From positions 317,879-381,878 of the forward strand of contig WELA01006056.1 in assembly GCA_009602735.1 (NCBI GenBank): a DNA stretch of 64,000 nt. The letters run 5' to 3'. This document shows positions 23,080 to 33,334 of this stretch, piece by piece. The translations under genes and the position numbers were made by a program. The stretch is from Mesotaenium endlicherianum (Eukaryota; Streptophyta; Zygnematophyceae; Zygnematales; Mesotaeniaceae). How positions within the stretch are numbered: the first letter of the stretch is position 1; each line of letters begins with the position of its first letter. The notes under the pieces are model-generated. The model was given only the letters and a program-made list of their open reading frames with translations, had not been told where the DNA came from and did no database searches.

Positions 23080-24156
23080 TATAAGAACTCTAGTGCGTTC
23101 CATAAGAACTCTACAGAACTTGTAAGAGGGCTGTTCCAATTGCCAATATATTTGTCGAGATGATTTGAATGGTGTCTGCATCTCCTGATTGGGTTACTTT
23201 CGAGGATGCCTGATATTAGAGCTTTCCCTTTGGTACAATCTCCAAGACGATGCTCAGGCTTGCTTGCTTGGAATGACGATGATGATGCACGGCTATCCTT
23301 GATGTACAAGAAAAGACAACGTGTATGAGGCATCTTTCCAAAATCCTCTCAAAAAAATCCGCCTAGTATATCTCTTCAAATTTTCCACGAGTAAGAAAAG
23401 AATATCCCTATTAGTCTGCTTAAGCATTTGAGCGACAACTTAGTCTTAGGATTCTCATCCCTCTCATCACTAGTCATCTCAATTCTTGACCAAAAAAAAT
23501 CGTTGACTCTACCCAAGCATTTTGCGATCTGCCCAACTCAGGTACAAAATATTGCTCGCTATGAAGGGTCTCACCGTTTGCAGCCATGCATTCGTCTTTC
23601 AATGTCTCCGCTTCCTACGGGTTGTTAGGTAGCTCAAGCGTCTTACTTGCTCGTAAATTTTTATTTTCTTTAGAACTTTGCTCAAGCTCTAATGGAAGGT
23701 ATAATTTGCCTCTCCTTTATTCATATACGTTGTAGTTTCGCTCATCTCTTCCTCAGGGTTGGCTGATGCAGATCTTGCAAGTTCTAAATTTTCAAGTTTC
23801 AAAAATTAATTCACCTAAGAACCAAGTGAACAAAAGTGTACAGAAGTATTACAGAAAGTGAATACTTTTTTACGGGGCCTTCTCGTACGCTGACGAGTTC
23901 ACAAAATTTGTAGTTCGCAAAGATCATGCAAGCAATGTCAAAGAAAAGAGTCAAAGAAAGTTGCCTTCACAGGCTTTCCCTTTCCTTTGATGGCAACAAA
24001 CTTTCAAAATTGTGAACCTACAGCAACCGATGCTTGTTTGGCTAGACCTCTTTACCCTTAACCATGCTTATCAGATTCGAAAACAATTCTAACTTACCTT
24101 TCTTAGCGCTTTACTGAAAAATTTTCTCTAACAATTGTTTTCACATAAGAGAATTG

Positions 24157-24906
24157 TGATGTAAGGTCAAAGGTTTATAAAGTGCATTTTTGAGTTCCAA
24201 AAAAGTATGTTCTGACTGCATAGTAGTGTACAATGCATTGTTGTGGTCATTTTGATACAAAGTTCATTGAATTTGATCAAGTATTGAGAGAGTTATGAAT
24301 TTCTGAAGTTTTATTAGTTTTGAGGTCGGTCGACGACTGTCCTTAGTGAGCGCGACCGTCGGATTGACCGACAGCGTCGAGCGATCTGGCCCGTCAGAGT
24401 AAATTTGAACCTTCACGTAACTTCGGCTGACGCGGAGTGCCGACTAGGTCAATTTACCTAGAAGTTTCGGATTAGCCTAGCTCGTCTAAGTTAGTATATT
24501 CTAGATATTTTGATGCATGCACGTGGACGTCAAATCGGCCCGACACGTCAGATGAGACTGATCTGGCCTTCTCACGAACATTCTGAAAGGGACAATTTGA
24601 CAAACATTAAGGAAAATCCATTGCTAAGCGGCCCTCCCGCCTAGAGAGGACTTAAGTCAGAAAACTACGAATAGGCATAACTTCCTCATTTCTTATCAAT
24701 TATCACTTCTGTAAATGTCTACAAGTTTGTAATGACAAGACCTTTCATCATAGTCCATTTATGAGCAATTTATTGCTACTCAATATGTCAAGTAATTTTC
24801 CTAAGCTTTCTTAGTGATATGCCGCTGCACTCTTTAGTATGATTGCAACTAGTTCTTTTCCTCGTGAGTCACTACGCTTTCACTAGGGCACTCTGCCCCT
24901 TTCATC
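24157..24906 (+). repeat. Element A 5' LTR
   Basis: About 750 bp, beginning TGATGTAAGG and ending CTTTCATC next to the PBS. It matches 30391-31075 plus 39901-39980 with many substitutions and small indels. At the position of the 3' LTR's TATAAATA (30915-30922) this copy reads TACGAATA, so its own promoter is probably dead. Confidence 0.85.
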
Positions 24907-24918
24907 TGGTATTGGAGC
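24907..24918 (+). other. Element A primer-binding site (tRNA-Met-like)
   Basis: TGGTATTGGAGC directly follows the 5' LTR. It resembles the plant retrotransposon PBS TGGTATCAGAGC, complementary to the 3' end of initiator tRNA-Met, with two mismatches. Confidence 0.75.
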
Positions 24919-24941
24919 TGGGCTAGTTTGCATATTATATT

Positions 24942-25976
24942 ATGGAGTTGCAGTCGGCAGCTGGAGGAGGTGAACATGTTGAGCATGTCGAGCGTGTGGA
25001 GAAGCAGACAACGCCAACAATTACCACAGAGCAACGAGAGATGCAGGCGATGCTAAGGCAAATGGCAAATGCAATTGGAGGACAAGTCTACGCTCGGTTT
25101 CAACAAAATATGCGCGCGGAGGTGGAGAGAATGGTGCAAGTTGTTGTTGGGAATGCCGCTTCGACGAGTTCGGCACCTGCATATACCACCAAGCCATGTT
25201 CAACGAGTGGTGCAACCAGTTATTCCACCCGCATCGAGAGTGCGTGCGCCTAAGCCTGAAGTGTATACTAGAGAGCGTGGATCGCTTGTTCATCAATGGA
25301 TTTCTGGAGTGAAGAAATTTATGGAGTATTCTGCGCTCACGCCCGACACGCAAGTCGCCTTTGTAATTACCTTGCTGAAGAAGAGTGCTGGAGCTTGGTA
25401 TGAGCAACAAGAGCAGCTGTCTAGAGTTCTTGCTACTGTTGATCAGCTATTTGAAGGCTTGAAGAGGCAATTTCAACCTATTGCACTCGAGGCTACCGCT
25501 CGAGATCTCTTGGTGCGCCTTCGTCAACAAGGAAGCGTTCAGGAGTATGTATCGCGCTTCAACGAGCTGGTGCTTCAATGTCCATCCATGCACGAGTCGG
25601 AGATGATGGACAAGTTCAAGAGGGGACTCAAGCCAATTGTAGCCAAGGAAGTGGCGCTCAAGGACCCTACCAGTCTTGGAGAAATGATGGCATTGGCAAC
25701 GAGAGTTGACGCTGTGAAATATTGCCAGAAGTAGTGGGGCAGCCACAATTTTGGAGGACATCGCCACTTTGGATCTCAAGCGCCAAGCACGAGTGGACAA
25801 GGTCCAGTACCTATGGAGTTGGAACTTGTTTAGAACCAGCGCAAGCAGCAGCAGAGTTACAAGCCGAGAGGACGATGCTATGATTGTGGCAAGCTTGGGC
25901 ATCTGGCTCGAGATCGTCATGAAGGCAAAGCAACCTCAACAGCAGGAAAAAGAAGGATGCCAGTAAGTCGTTCTGG
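24942..25976 (+). pseudogene. Element A gag, broken
   Basis: The frame opens at ATG 24942 (MELQSAAGGGEHVEHVERVE). It must shift by one base around 25180-25250 to continue into the retrotransposon gag fold (QWISGVKKFMEYSAL, AGAWYEQQEQ, VQEYVSRFNELVLQCPSMHE). A TAG interrupts at 25732 and another follows. The zinc knuckle near 25890 reads CYDCGKLGHLARDR: the final Cys of CX2CX4HX4C is replaced by Arg. Capsid and nucleocapsid function is therefore lost. Confidence 0.82.
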
Positions 25977-26066
25977 GGTGTCTACTGGCGTAAAGATGGG
26001 AATTCACAAGGAGGTTATCTCCAGGAGCCTGCCGAGAAGCAAAAGACGAGATGTTGACAAGCCTAT

Positions 26067-26767
26067 TGAAATGAATCGACTTACCAAATAGGCGATTAAC
26101 AATTAATAAAGATCGTTATATCAGCAAGTAATTTTTATGGTATTTTTCGTTAACAACACACTAGCAGTGTACAATACTCGTAAGTCAAATGCGAGTAAAC
26201 AAGCATCAATAATGCAACCAGTAAACTCATACATAAGCAAGGTTAGAAGACAGTGCGTATCAATGGCTTCTCGCCTTGGATTCAGGTTTCTCTCAGTAAG
26301 CTGTACAAGAGAGTTGGCCTCGTTTTCGAATGCCGAACTCGAGAGCAATGTCTAGCGTATGTACATGGAATGAGTTTACTGTTCAACGGCCTGTGCGATG
26401 GCACCGCCTACCCGGGAGTTAACCACGTAGGTAGGACCTCGGTTAACCAAATCCACCGCCATCTCCCATCATCCCAAATCGCCATCCATCATAGGGATGT
26501 CATCTGGCCATTCATCTAGCATATCACACTTGAATGCATATCCAGACAGTTCGCTGCTACCAAGTACGGAAGTCAGCTTGCTGTCAAAGAATGTGTCAGC
26601 AAGCTGACTTAAGTTGACTTCAGCCTGCTGCTTCCGGCTGAGTCATTAAACTGATATTAAATATAAAGTCCAGCAGACTGATTATTAACTAGTGTTCAGC
26701 AGGCTGAACTTAATTAACTATTATATTTAAATGAATATTATATCTACTAATATACTGATTCATTACA
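26067..26767 (-). mobile_element. Solo LTR of the B/C family inside element A
   Basis: The sequence is the reverse complement of the B/C LTR: it starts TGAAATGAATCGACTTACC and ends with the complement of the LTR start (TGATTCATTACA). It is flanked by CCTAT at 26062-26066 and 26768-26772, a perfect 5-bp target duplication. It splits A between the gag tail and protease (DVDKP before it, VEGVVDG after). A single LTR with a TSD indicates insertion followed by LTR-LTR recombination. Confidence 0.92.
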
Positions 26768-26776
26768 CCTATTGTC

Positions 26777-27709
26777 GTGGAAGGAGTAGTCGACGGCAAC
26801 AAGGCGAAGTGTATGGTCGACAGTGGCGCAAATGCAAATTTTGTGCACAAAAAGCTAGTGAAAGAGTGGCGAATCCCTGTGCAGAAATATTATGAGCCTA
26901 AGGAGGCAATTTTGGCGAATGGGGAGAGACTCAAGTGTGATGCACCTACGAAAGCTATTCATGTGAAAGTAGCGGGCCACCGGAAGAAGGAAGTTATGGA
27001 GCACGCAGAGTTAGGTCACCATGAGGTTATATTGGGTCGACCATGGCTGAGGAAAGCCAACCCTCAAGTGCACTGGAGCACAGAACAAGTGAAAGTTCAA
27101 GGGCGTGATGGTCGAATGGAGACAGCAAAACAGGTGGAGGTAGATACGACCACAAGTAACTGTCTTCTGTCAAGCTTGCAAGTTAAGAAGCTATGCAGGG
27201 CAAATCAGGTGAAGGAGATGTACCTTGTTTCCGTGGCCCTGGCCCAGTCATTAGATGGAGCAAGAGTGAATCCTAAAAGTCGAGACGAGCACGCGCCGCC
27301 AGAGAAGCAAGTGGTAGTGTCTGATTCCCTTGCTTAGAAGGAGCAGAGCTCAACTGCTCAGGAGAAGAAGAAGCCTGCTGAGATGCCTGTCCAAATAAAG
27401 GCGCTGTTGGAGGAGTTCAAGCGCTTCTTTCCTGAGGAGCTACGTACAGAAGTACCTCCACAGAGAGCTATGAAGCACAAGATCGAGTTGGAACCCGAGA
27501 GCAAGCCACCAGTGCAACCCGCCTATCGACAATTGTTTGCGGAGTTGGATGAGTTGAAGAAGCAGCTGACAGAGTTATTGGAGAAGGGATTCATCCGACC
27601 CAGCGAGTCTCCATTTGCAACGCCAGTCTTATTTGTGAAGAAGAAGGATGGGACTATGAGGATGTGTGTCGACTATCGGGCACTCAACAAGGTCACCATC
27701 AAGAACAAG
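26777..27709 (+). pseudogene. Element A protease and N-terminal reverse transcriptase
   Basis: The protease is recognisable from CMVDSGANANFVHKKL, with an intact DSG triad, followed by HHEVILGRPWLRK. A TAG at 27335-27337 interrupts it. RT resumes with [39 protein letters not shown] and [18 protein letters not shown], and is cut at 27709 by a 503-bp insertion. Confidence 0.88.
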
Positions 27710-28212
27710 TGTAGTGAAACAAATAGATAAAGTATATAGTAAAACATAATACTTTATCTATTCAAGACAAGGATCTTTGAACACAAGTGGTAGCTTCTTG
27801 AAAGAGAGATGGCTTCTTGAAAGTTAATATACTTCTGGATTTTGGCAAGTACAAGAGTGATTCTGGAATGTCTTTCTATGTTCTAGCTCTTGTTTATATA
27901 CTTGCTACAAAAGTAATTTCTAGGAAGGTGTATGTTGATGTGTTGGCACCCAACACATCCCAAAACTTGCCACCTCTTTCTAGAATAATGTACACATGTC
28001 CTTTTGACCTAAAAATGGCACATCTGACTTTTGCCACATGGAGTTCTTCTAGGTCTTTCCTCTAACTTCGAAAATGCCTTGGAAGGTTCAAAGGACATGA
28101 ACCAAGTCACTAGAGTATCTATTCACACTTGACTCCACACAATACTACTCCAAATATATTTGAAAACATTAAAATATATGCATACTAATATATAATAACT
28201 CAAATCACTACA
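27710..28212 (+). mobile_element. 503-bp TG...CA insertion in element A RT (solo LTR or TRIM-like)
   Basis: The insert starts TGTAGTGA and ends TCACTACA, an 8-bp perfect terminal inversion with TG...CA ends. ACAAG is duplicated at 27705-27709 and 28213-28217. Removing the insert joins the RT codons ...KNK and [13 protein letters not shown] in frame. Size, TG/CA ends and a 5-bp TSD fit a solo LTR, perhaps from a Ty1/copia element. It has no similarity to the B/C LTR and no coding capacity. Strand is arbitrary. Confidence 0.85.
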
Positions 28213-28717
28213 ACAAGTACGCACTTCCACAAGTGGACGAGTTGATTGACAAGCTTGTCGGAGCGAAGTATTTCTCGAAGATCAATTTGAGGAGTGGCTA
28301 TCACCAGGTACAGATTGCGGAAGGAGACGTTCAAAAGACTGCTATCAGGTATCGCTATGGATTGTTCGAGTTCGTAGTCATGCCTTTTGGGTTGACTAAT
28401 GCACCTGCTACATTCATGGGACTCATGAATAGTATCCTCAGACCCTACTTGGACCAATTTGTGGTGGTATTTTTGGACGACATCTTGATCTATTTGAAGA
28501 CCTTGGAGGACCATGTGGAGCATCTAAGGAAGGTGTTGGAGGTCTTGAAAGATCAGAAGCTATATGGGAAGATGAGCAAGTGCGACTTCTGTCTCAAGGA
28601 GGTCGAGTTTCTTGGGCACGTAGTGGGAGCTGAAGGAGTAAAGGTGGAGCAGAAAAAGGTGCAAGCAGTCAGAGATTGGCCGGTACCTGCTGATATTCAT
28701 CAACTCAGGAGTTTTCT
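28213..28717 (+). pseudogene. Element A reverse transcriptase, C-terminal part
   Basis: RT continues as [32 protein letters not shown] and [13 protein letters not shown] (catalytic box FLDD). It ends in the palm/thumb motif HQLRSFLG, where the frame jumps directly into late RNase H. The segment normally between these motifs (YYRRF to the RNase H catalytic residues) is missing. Confidence 0.88.
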
Positions 28718-30380
28718 CGGAAGGTGTTCATCAAGACCAACCACAAGAGCTTGGAGAAATTTATGATACAGCCAACGTTGACACCAAGACAGGCAAGGTG
28801 GATGGAGTTTCTGCAACAGTTTGACCACAAGATTGAGTACTTACCTGAGAAGATAAATCCTGCAGATGCTTTATCCAGGAGGTGTGACCTTGCAGTTGTC
28901 TCAATCATCATGGACAATATGGACTTCAAAGAGAAGCTTCAGAGAGGATATGAGGAGGACCCAGAGTTTGCCAATGGTGGAACAGCCGAGTCCAACTCAA
29001 GTATGCAGGAGAAAGACGGTATATGGTATTATGGTGATTCCCAGAGAGTGGTGGTACCTGACATCAAGGAGCTACGAGACATACTACTTGCGGAGGATCA
29101 TGATTGCTTACATGCTGGACTCATTGGAAGCGAGAAGACGGCAAGCGTGCTAAAGCGAGAGTACTATTGGAGAAATATGGATAAGGACATCGAGGAGTGG
29201 ATCAGGAGTTGCGATGCGTGCCAGCGGAACAAGACACCAAATCAAAGGAAGGGAGGTACATTGCAGCCCCTTCCTGTTCTAGAGTATCCTTGGAAGCAAA
29301 TTGCTATGGACTTCATCACATCGTTACCAGTCAGTGGTCAAGGGCACGATGCAGTATGGGTTGTGTCTGATAGACTCAGCAAGATGGCCGACTTCATTCC
29401 CATGAAGAAGACTTGTACGGCAGCAGATGTGGCACGACTATTCTTCGATCATACTTTCAGGCTACATGGGTTGCCCAAGGTGATTGTTTCACATCGGGAT
29501 CCAAGGTTTACTAGCAACTTTTGGCGGTCATTGTTTACTTTGATGGGGACCAAGTTGAGTATGAGCCCTTTTTATCATCCTCAGAGACACGGGCAAAGTG
29601 AGAGGCTCAGTAGAACTCTGCAAGAGGTGCTCAGGAGTTTCACTATGGAAGACCCTTCCGAGTGGGTCAAGAAGCTACCAGGGTTGGAGTTTGGCTACAA
29701 CAAAAGCATGCAGGAATCTACCAAGCAGTCACCATTCACTATGGTTTATGAGAGAGGAGTATATCATCCAGGGAGCATCTTGTTGGAGAAGGCCAAGGAG
29801 ACTCAGGTTCCTACTACACGTGCTTTTATGGAGCAGATGGCCAAGACTTGGGACATGGCGAAGACGTGTATTTGGAAAGCACAGGAAGAGTAGGTCAATC
29901 ATGCCAACAAGCGCAGGAGGGAACTGACATTCCACGTGGGCGACAAAGTACTCTTGTCAATAGAGAATCTACCTTTCAGGGGCAAGAGGAAACAACGAGC
30001 ATGGTTCACAGGTCCATTTTCGGTGCTCAAGCAGGTGATTCCAATGACCTACAAGTTGGAACTTCCTTCACATTGGGGTATACATGATGTGTTCCATGTC
30101 AGTTACTTGCGGCCATACGTTGACCCAAATGAAAGACATCCAGGACGACTACCTACACCGCCACCACCGATCGAGATCAATGATATAGTGGAGTATGAAG
30201 TGGAGGCGATTGTTGGCGATCGATGAGTCAAGCGCGGTCAACGATTTGTCCAAGAGTATCTGGTCAAGCGGAAAGGCTACCATGCGGACGACAACACTTG
30301 GGAGCCAGAGGCCAACTTGACTCATTGTAAGAGTAAGTTGAGACGTTATTTGCAGAAAGCGTCGAGGACGTCGCATCTTC
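28718..30380 (+). pseudogene. Element A RNase H end, integrase and chromodomain, broken
   Basis: The frame starts inside RNase H ([14 protein letters not shown]) and passes NPADALSRR. Integrase follows, with an HHCC zinc-binding region (H...H...CDACQRNK) and the core start MDFITSLP. The second catalytic Asp is changed: VIVSHRDPRF, where SDRD is expected. The later Glu in QSERLSRTL is present. TAG at 29891 breaks the frame. The chromodomain follows (VEYEVEAIV, then YLVKRKGYHADDNTWEPEAN) and is itself split by TGA about 30224. This copy cannot make an active integrase. Confidence 0.9.
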
Positions 30381-30390
30381 AGGAGGGGGA
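30381..30390 (+). other. Element A polypurine tract
   Basis: AGGAGGGGGA directly precedes the 3' LTR start TGATTTAAGG, the expected position for the plus-strand primer. Confidence 0.8.
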
Positions 30391-31075
30391 TGATTTAAGG
30401 TCATAGGTTTATGAAGTGCATTTTTGAGTTCCATAAAAGTTTTTTTTGATTGCATGGTAGTGTAGAATGAATATTTGTGGTCATTTTCATACAAGATTCA
30501 TCGAATTTGATCAAGTATTGAGAGAGTTATGAATATTTGAAGTTCTATTGATTTTGAGGTCGGTCGACGACTGTCCTTAACTCGCGGTGAGCGCGACCGT
30601 CGGATTGACGGACAGCGTCGAGCGATCTGGCCCGTTAGAGTGAATTTGAACCTTCACGTAACTTCGGCTAACGCGGAGCGGAGTGCCGACTTGGTCGATT
30701 TACCTAGGAGTTTTGGATTAGCCTAGCGCGTCTAAATTAGTATATTCTAGATATTTCAATGCATGCATGTGGACGTCAAATCGGCCCGACACGTCAGATG
30801 AGACTGATCTGGTCTTCTCACGAATATTGTGGAAGGGACGATATGACAAACACTAAGGAAAATCCGTTGCTAAGCGGCCCTCCCGCCTAGAGAGGAGGAC
30901 TTAGGTCAGGAAACTATAAATAGGCATAACTCCCTCATTACTTATCAGTTCTCACTTCAGTAAATTTCGACGAGTTTGTAATGACAAGACCTTTCATCCT
31001 AGTCCATTTGTGAGCAGTTTCTTGCTACTCAAAATGTCAAGTAATTTTCCTAAGCTTTCTTAGTGATATGTCGCT
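30391..31075 (+). repeat. Element A 3' LTR, first part
   Basis: This is the first 685 bp of the 3' LTR. It holds a TATAAATA at 30915-30922. It stops at TCGCT (31071-31075), where element B begins, and resumes at 39901 after the duplicated TCGCT. Confidence 0.9.
30915..30922 (+). promoter_or_regulatory. TATA box in element A 3' LTR
   Basis: TATAAATA followed by GGCATAAC. The equivalent site in the 5' LTR is mutated to TACGAATA at about 24667. Confidence 0.5.
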
Positions 31076-31821
31076 TGTAATGAATCAGTATATTAGTGGA
31101 TATGATATTCATTTAAATATAATTAGTTAATTAAGTTCAGCCTGCTGAACTTTAGTTAATAGCCAGTCTGCTGGACTTTAGTTAATAGTCAGTCTGCTGG
31201 ACTTTACATAATTATCAGTTTAATGACTCAGCCGGAAGCAGCAGGCTGAAGTCCATATAAGTCAGCTTGCTGACCCATTCTTTGACAGCCAGCTGACTTC
31301 CGTACTCGGTAGCAGCGAACTGCCTTGACATACACCTAAACACGATATGCTAGATGAATGGCCAGATGACATCCCTATGATGGATGGCTATTCGGGATGA
31401 TGGGAGATGGCGGTGGATTTGGTTAACCGAGGTCCTATCAACGTGGTTAACTCCCAGGTAGGCGGTGCCATCGCACTGACCGTTGAACAGTAAACTCATT
31501 CCATGTACATATGCTAGGCATTGCTCTCGAGTTCGGCATTCGGAAACGAGGCCAACTCTCTTGTACAGCTTACTGAGAGAGATCTGAATCCAAGGCGAGA
31601 AGCCATTGATACGCACTGTCTTCTAACCTTGCTTATGTATGAGTTTACTGATTTCCATCATTGATGCTAGTTTACTCGCATTTGACTTACGAGTATTATT
31701 CCCTGCTAGTGTATTGTCCTTTGCCGTTTAACTAGTTAACGGAAATACCATAAAGATTACTTGCTGATATAAAGATTTTTATTAATTGATAATCGCCTAT
31801 TTGGTAAGTCGATTCATTTCA
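31076..31821 (+). repeat. Element B 5' LTR
   Basis: 746 bp, TG...CA. It is 27 bp longer than the 3' LTR because the segment ttagttaatagycagtctgc plus following bases is tandemly duplicated near 31151-31205. Dyad motifs (GTTCAGC-CT-GCTGAA type) crowd its first 250 bp. Confidence 0.92.
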
Positions 31822-31834
31822 GTAGTATCAGAGC
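31822..31834 (+). other. Element B primer-binding site
   Basis: GTAGTATCAGAGC follows the LTR CA end. It matches the tRNA-Met PBS TGGTATCAGAGC except near its first bases. Confidence 0.7.
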
Positions 31835-31855
31835 TGTTATCACAGTCGTCTTTGT

Positions 31856-33334
31856 ATGGTAAGGACAAGGTCTCAAACTAGCAACTCCCGAGACATGGAG
31901 AACCAGGATAACGACAATGTCGAAAACCAGGCTGAAAGCCATGTAGCGGGAAACCGTACCTATTCGGAAGCAGTAGCGGATACTGCAGCTAGGGAGGCAG
32001 CAGATGAGGCAGCTGCTATTGCCTCAGTCGCAGCTCAGCAAGCTGAGGAGGAGATAGCCAGACTAGAAGCTGAACAAGTAGCAAAGGCCGCTGAAGATAT
32101 ACAAAGGAGGGAAGGACAGCCAGCTGACGAGCGCACTGTTGAAGAACTTATGGCATCAAGGGCCAATGTTCTGAACCCACCTCCTGCCGTACAACTCAAT
32201 GTACCCCTAGGTCAAATACGTGACCGGCTGAATGCGGCAGGAATTGCTGCTGCAGGAGCAAGAGGGATTGTTGAGGACACTACTCAGCGAGTAGATGCCA
32301 ATGCTGCTGCTGCATTTGCTAATCTACCACCCCAAAATGTAGACTTGGGAGCATTGTTCGTTCAGATGCAGTCGCAAATGGCGACCATGTATCAGTCCCA
32401 GCAGGAGGACAAAAGAATCATAATGTCCCTACTCCGGGACAGAGACCAACTGGGGTCTCACACCACTAGTGGTGGTGGCCGAGGGCCTAGTAAGCCCAAG
32501 CCGAAACCTCCCCAGGACTATGATCCTGAGGGAAACAGAAAATATTACCTGATCAAGTTTCTCGCGGATGTTGAGCAGTGGCTGGAGAACTACCCAGAAC
32601 TGCAAGATTACGAGAAGGTCAGGCACACCGGTGCGCTACTGAAAGGCAGTGCCGCAGACTGGTGGCTTTACTGGAAGGAAGAGCGTAAGGCTCGGCAACT
32701 CGGTGACCCTACGTGGGTAGAGTTTGTCGAGAAGTTGCATGAGAAGTTTGATGTCATCAACCAGCAGGAGAAAGCTATCTATGCGATGATCTCCCTGACA
32801 CTGAAGCAGACCACTTCAGTTGCTGAGTTTGCTCAAAAGTTCCAAGAGAACATGATGAAGCAGCCTGATTTGCCAGAACGGTATAGGATAGCATACTTCA
32901 GGTATGGCTTGAAATCCGAGGTCTCTGGTCATTTTGCTGAGAAAAAGTATGAGAAACTGGCTGACTTGATCCAGGATGCTGACGCCTGGGATCAGCAGCA
33001 GTTCAATCACAAGCGCCAGAGTAACGCTTTGGTGTCTAAGATTGTCAAAAAGCCCCACGGTTCCTACAATGCAGTTGAAGGAGACCAGGCTGAGGATAAT
33101 CAGGGTGATGAATATGAGTATGAGTACAATGCTATTCAGTCTAGAGGTAGAGGTGGTCCCTCTCGAGGTGGCTATGGAAGGGGTGGTGGTAGGACTAAGC
33201 CGAGACCAGCCTCAGCAAAATCTACTTGCTACCATTGTCAGCAGAAAGGCCACTACAGAGAACAGTGTCCGGTCAAGCACCTGCCTAAGGTCGAGAGAAA
33301 AGACCAGCCTTTAAAAGACAGCAACAGTCAGTAA
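31856..33334 (+). CDS. gag: Element B Gag
   Basis: ATG 31856 to TAA 33332-33334, 492 residues. The N-terminal third is Ala/Glu-rich and helical. The capsid-like retrotransposon gag fold follows ([49 protein letters not shown]). A Gly/Arg-rich linker ([16 protein letters not shown]) precedes one zinc knuckle, [14 protein letters not shown], with intact CX2CX4HX4C spacing. It should form the cytoplasmic particle that packages genomic RNA. The terminal codons overlap the pol frame, and the last 25 bases carry a putative -1 frameshift signal. Confidence 0.93.
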   Translation: MVRTRSQTSNSRDMENQDNDNVENQAESHVAGNRTYSEAVADTAAREAADEAAAIASVAAQQAEEEIARLEAEQVAKAAEDIQRREGQPADERTVEELMASRANVLNPPPAVQLNVPLGQIRDRLNAAGIAAAGARGIVEDTTQRVDANAAAAFANLPPQNVDLGALFVQMQSQMATMYQSQQEDKRIIMSLLRDRDQLGSHTTSGGGRGPSKPKPKPPQDYDPEGNRKYYLIKFLADVEQWLENYPELQDYEKVRHTGALLKGSAADWWLYWKEERKARQLGDPTWVEFVEKLHEKFDVINQQEKAIYAMISLTLKQTTSVAEFAQKFQENMMKQPDLPERYRIAYFRYGLKSEVSGHFAEKKYEKLADLIQDADAWDQQQFNHKRQSNALVSKIVKKPHGSYNAVEGDQAEDNQGDEYEYEYNAIQSRGRGGPSRGGYGRGGGRTKPRPASAKSTCYHCQQKGHYREQCPVKHLPKVERKDQPLKDSNSQ

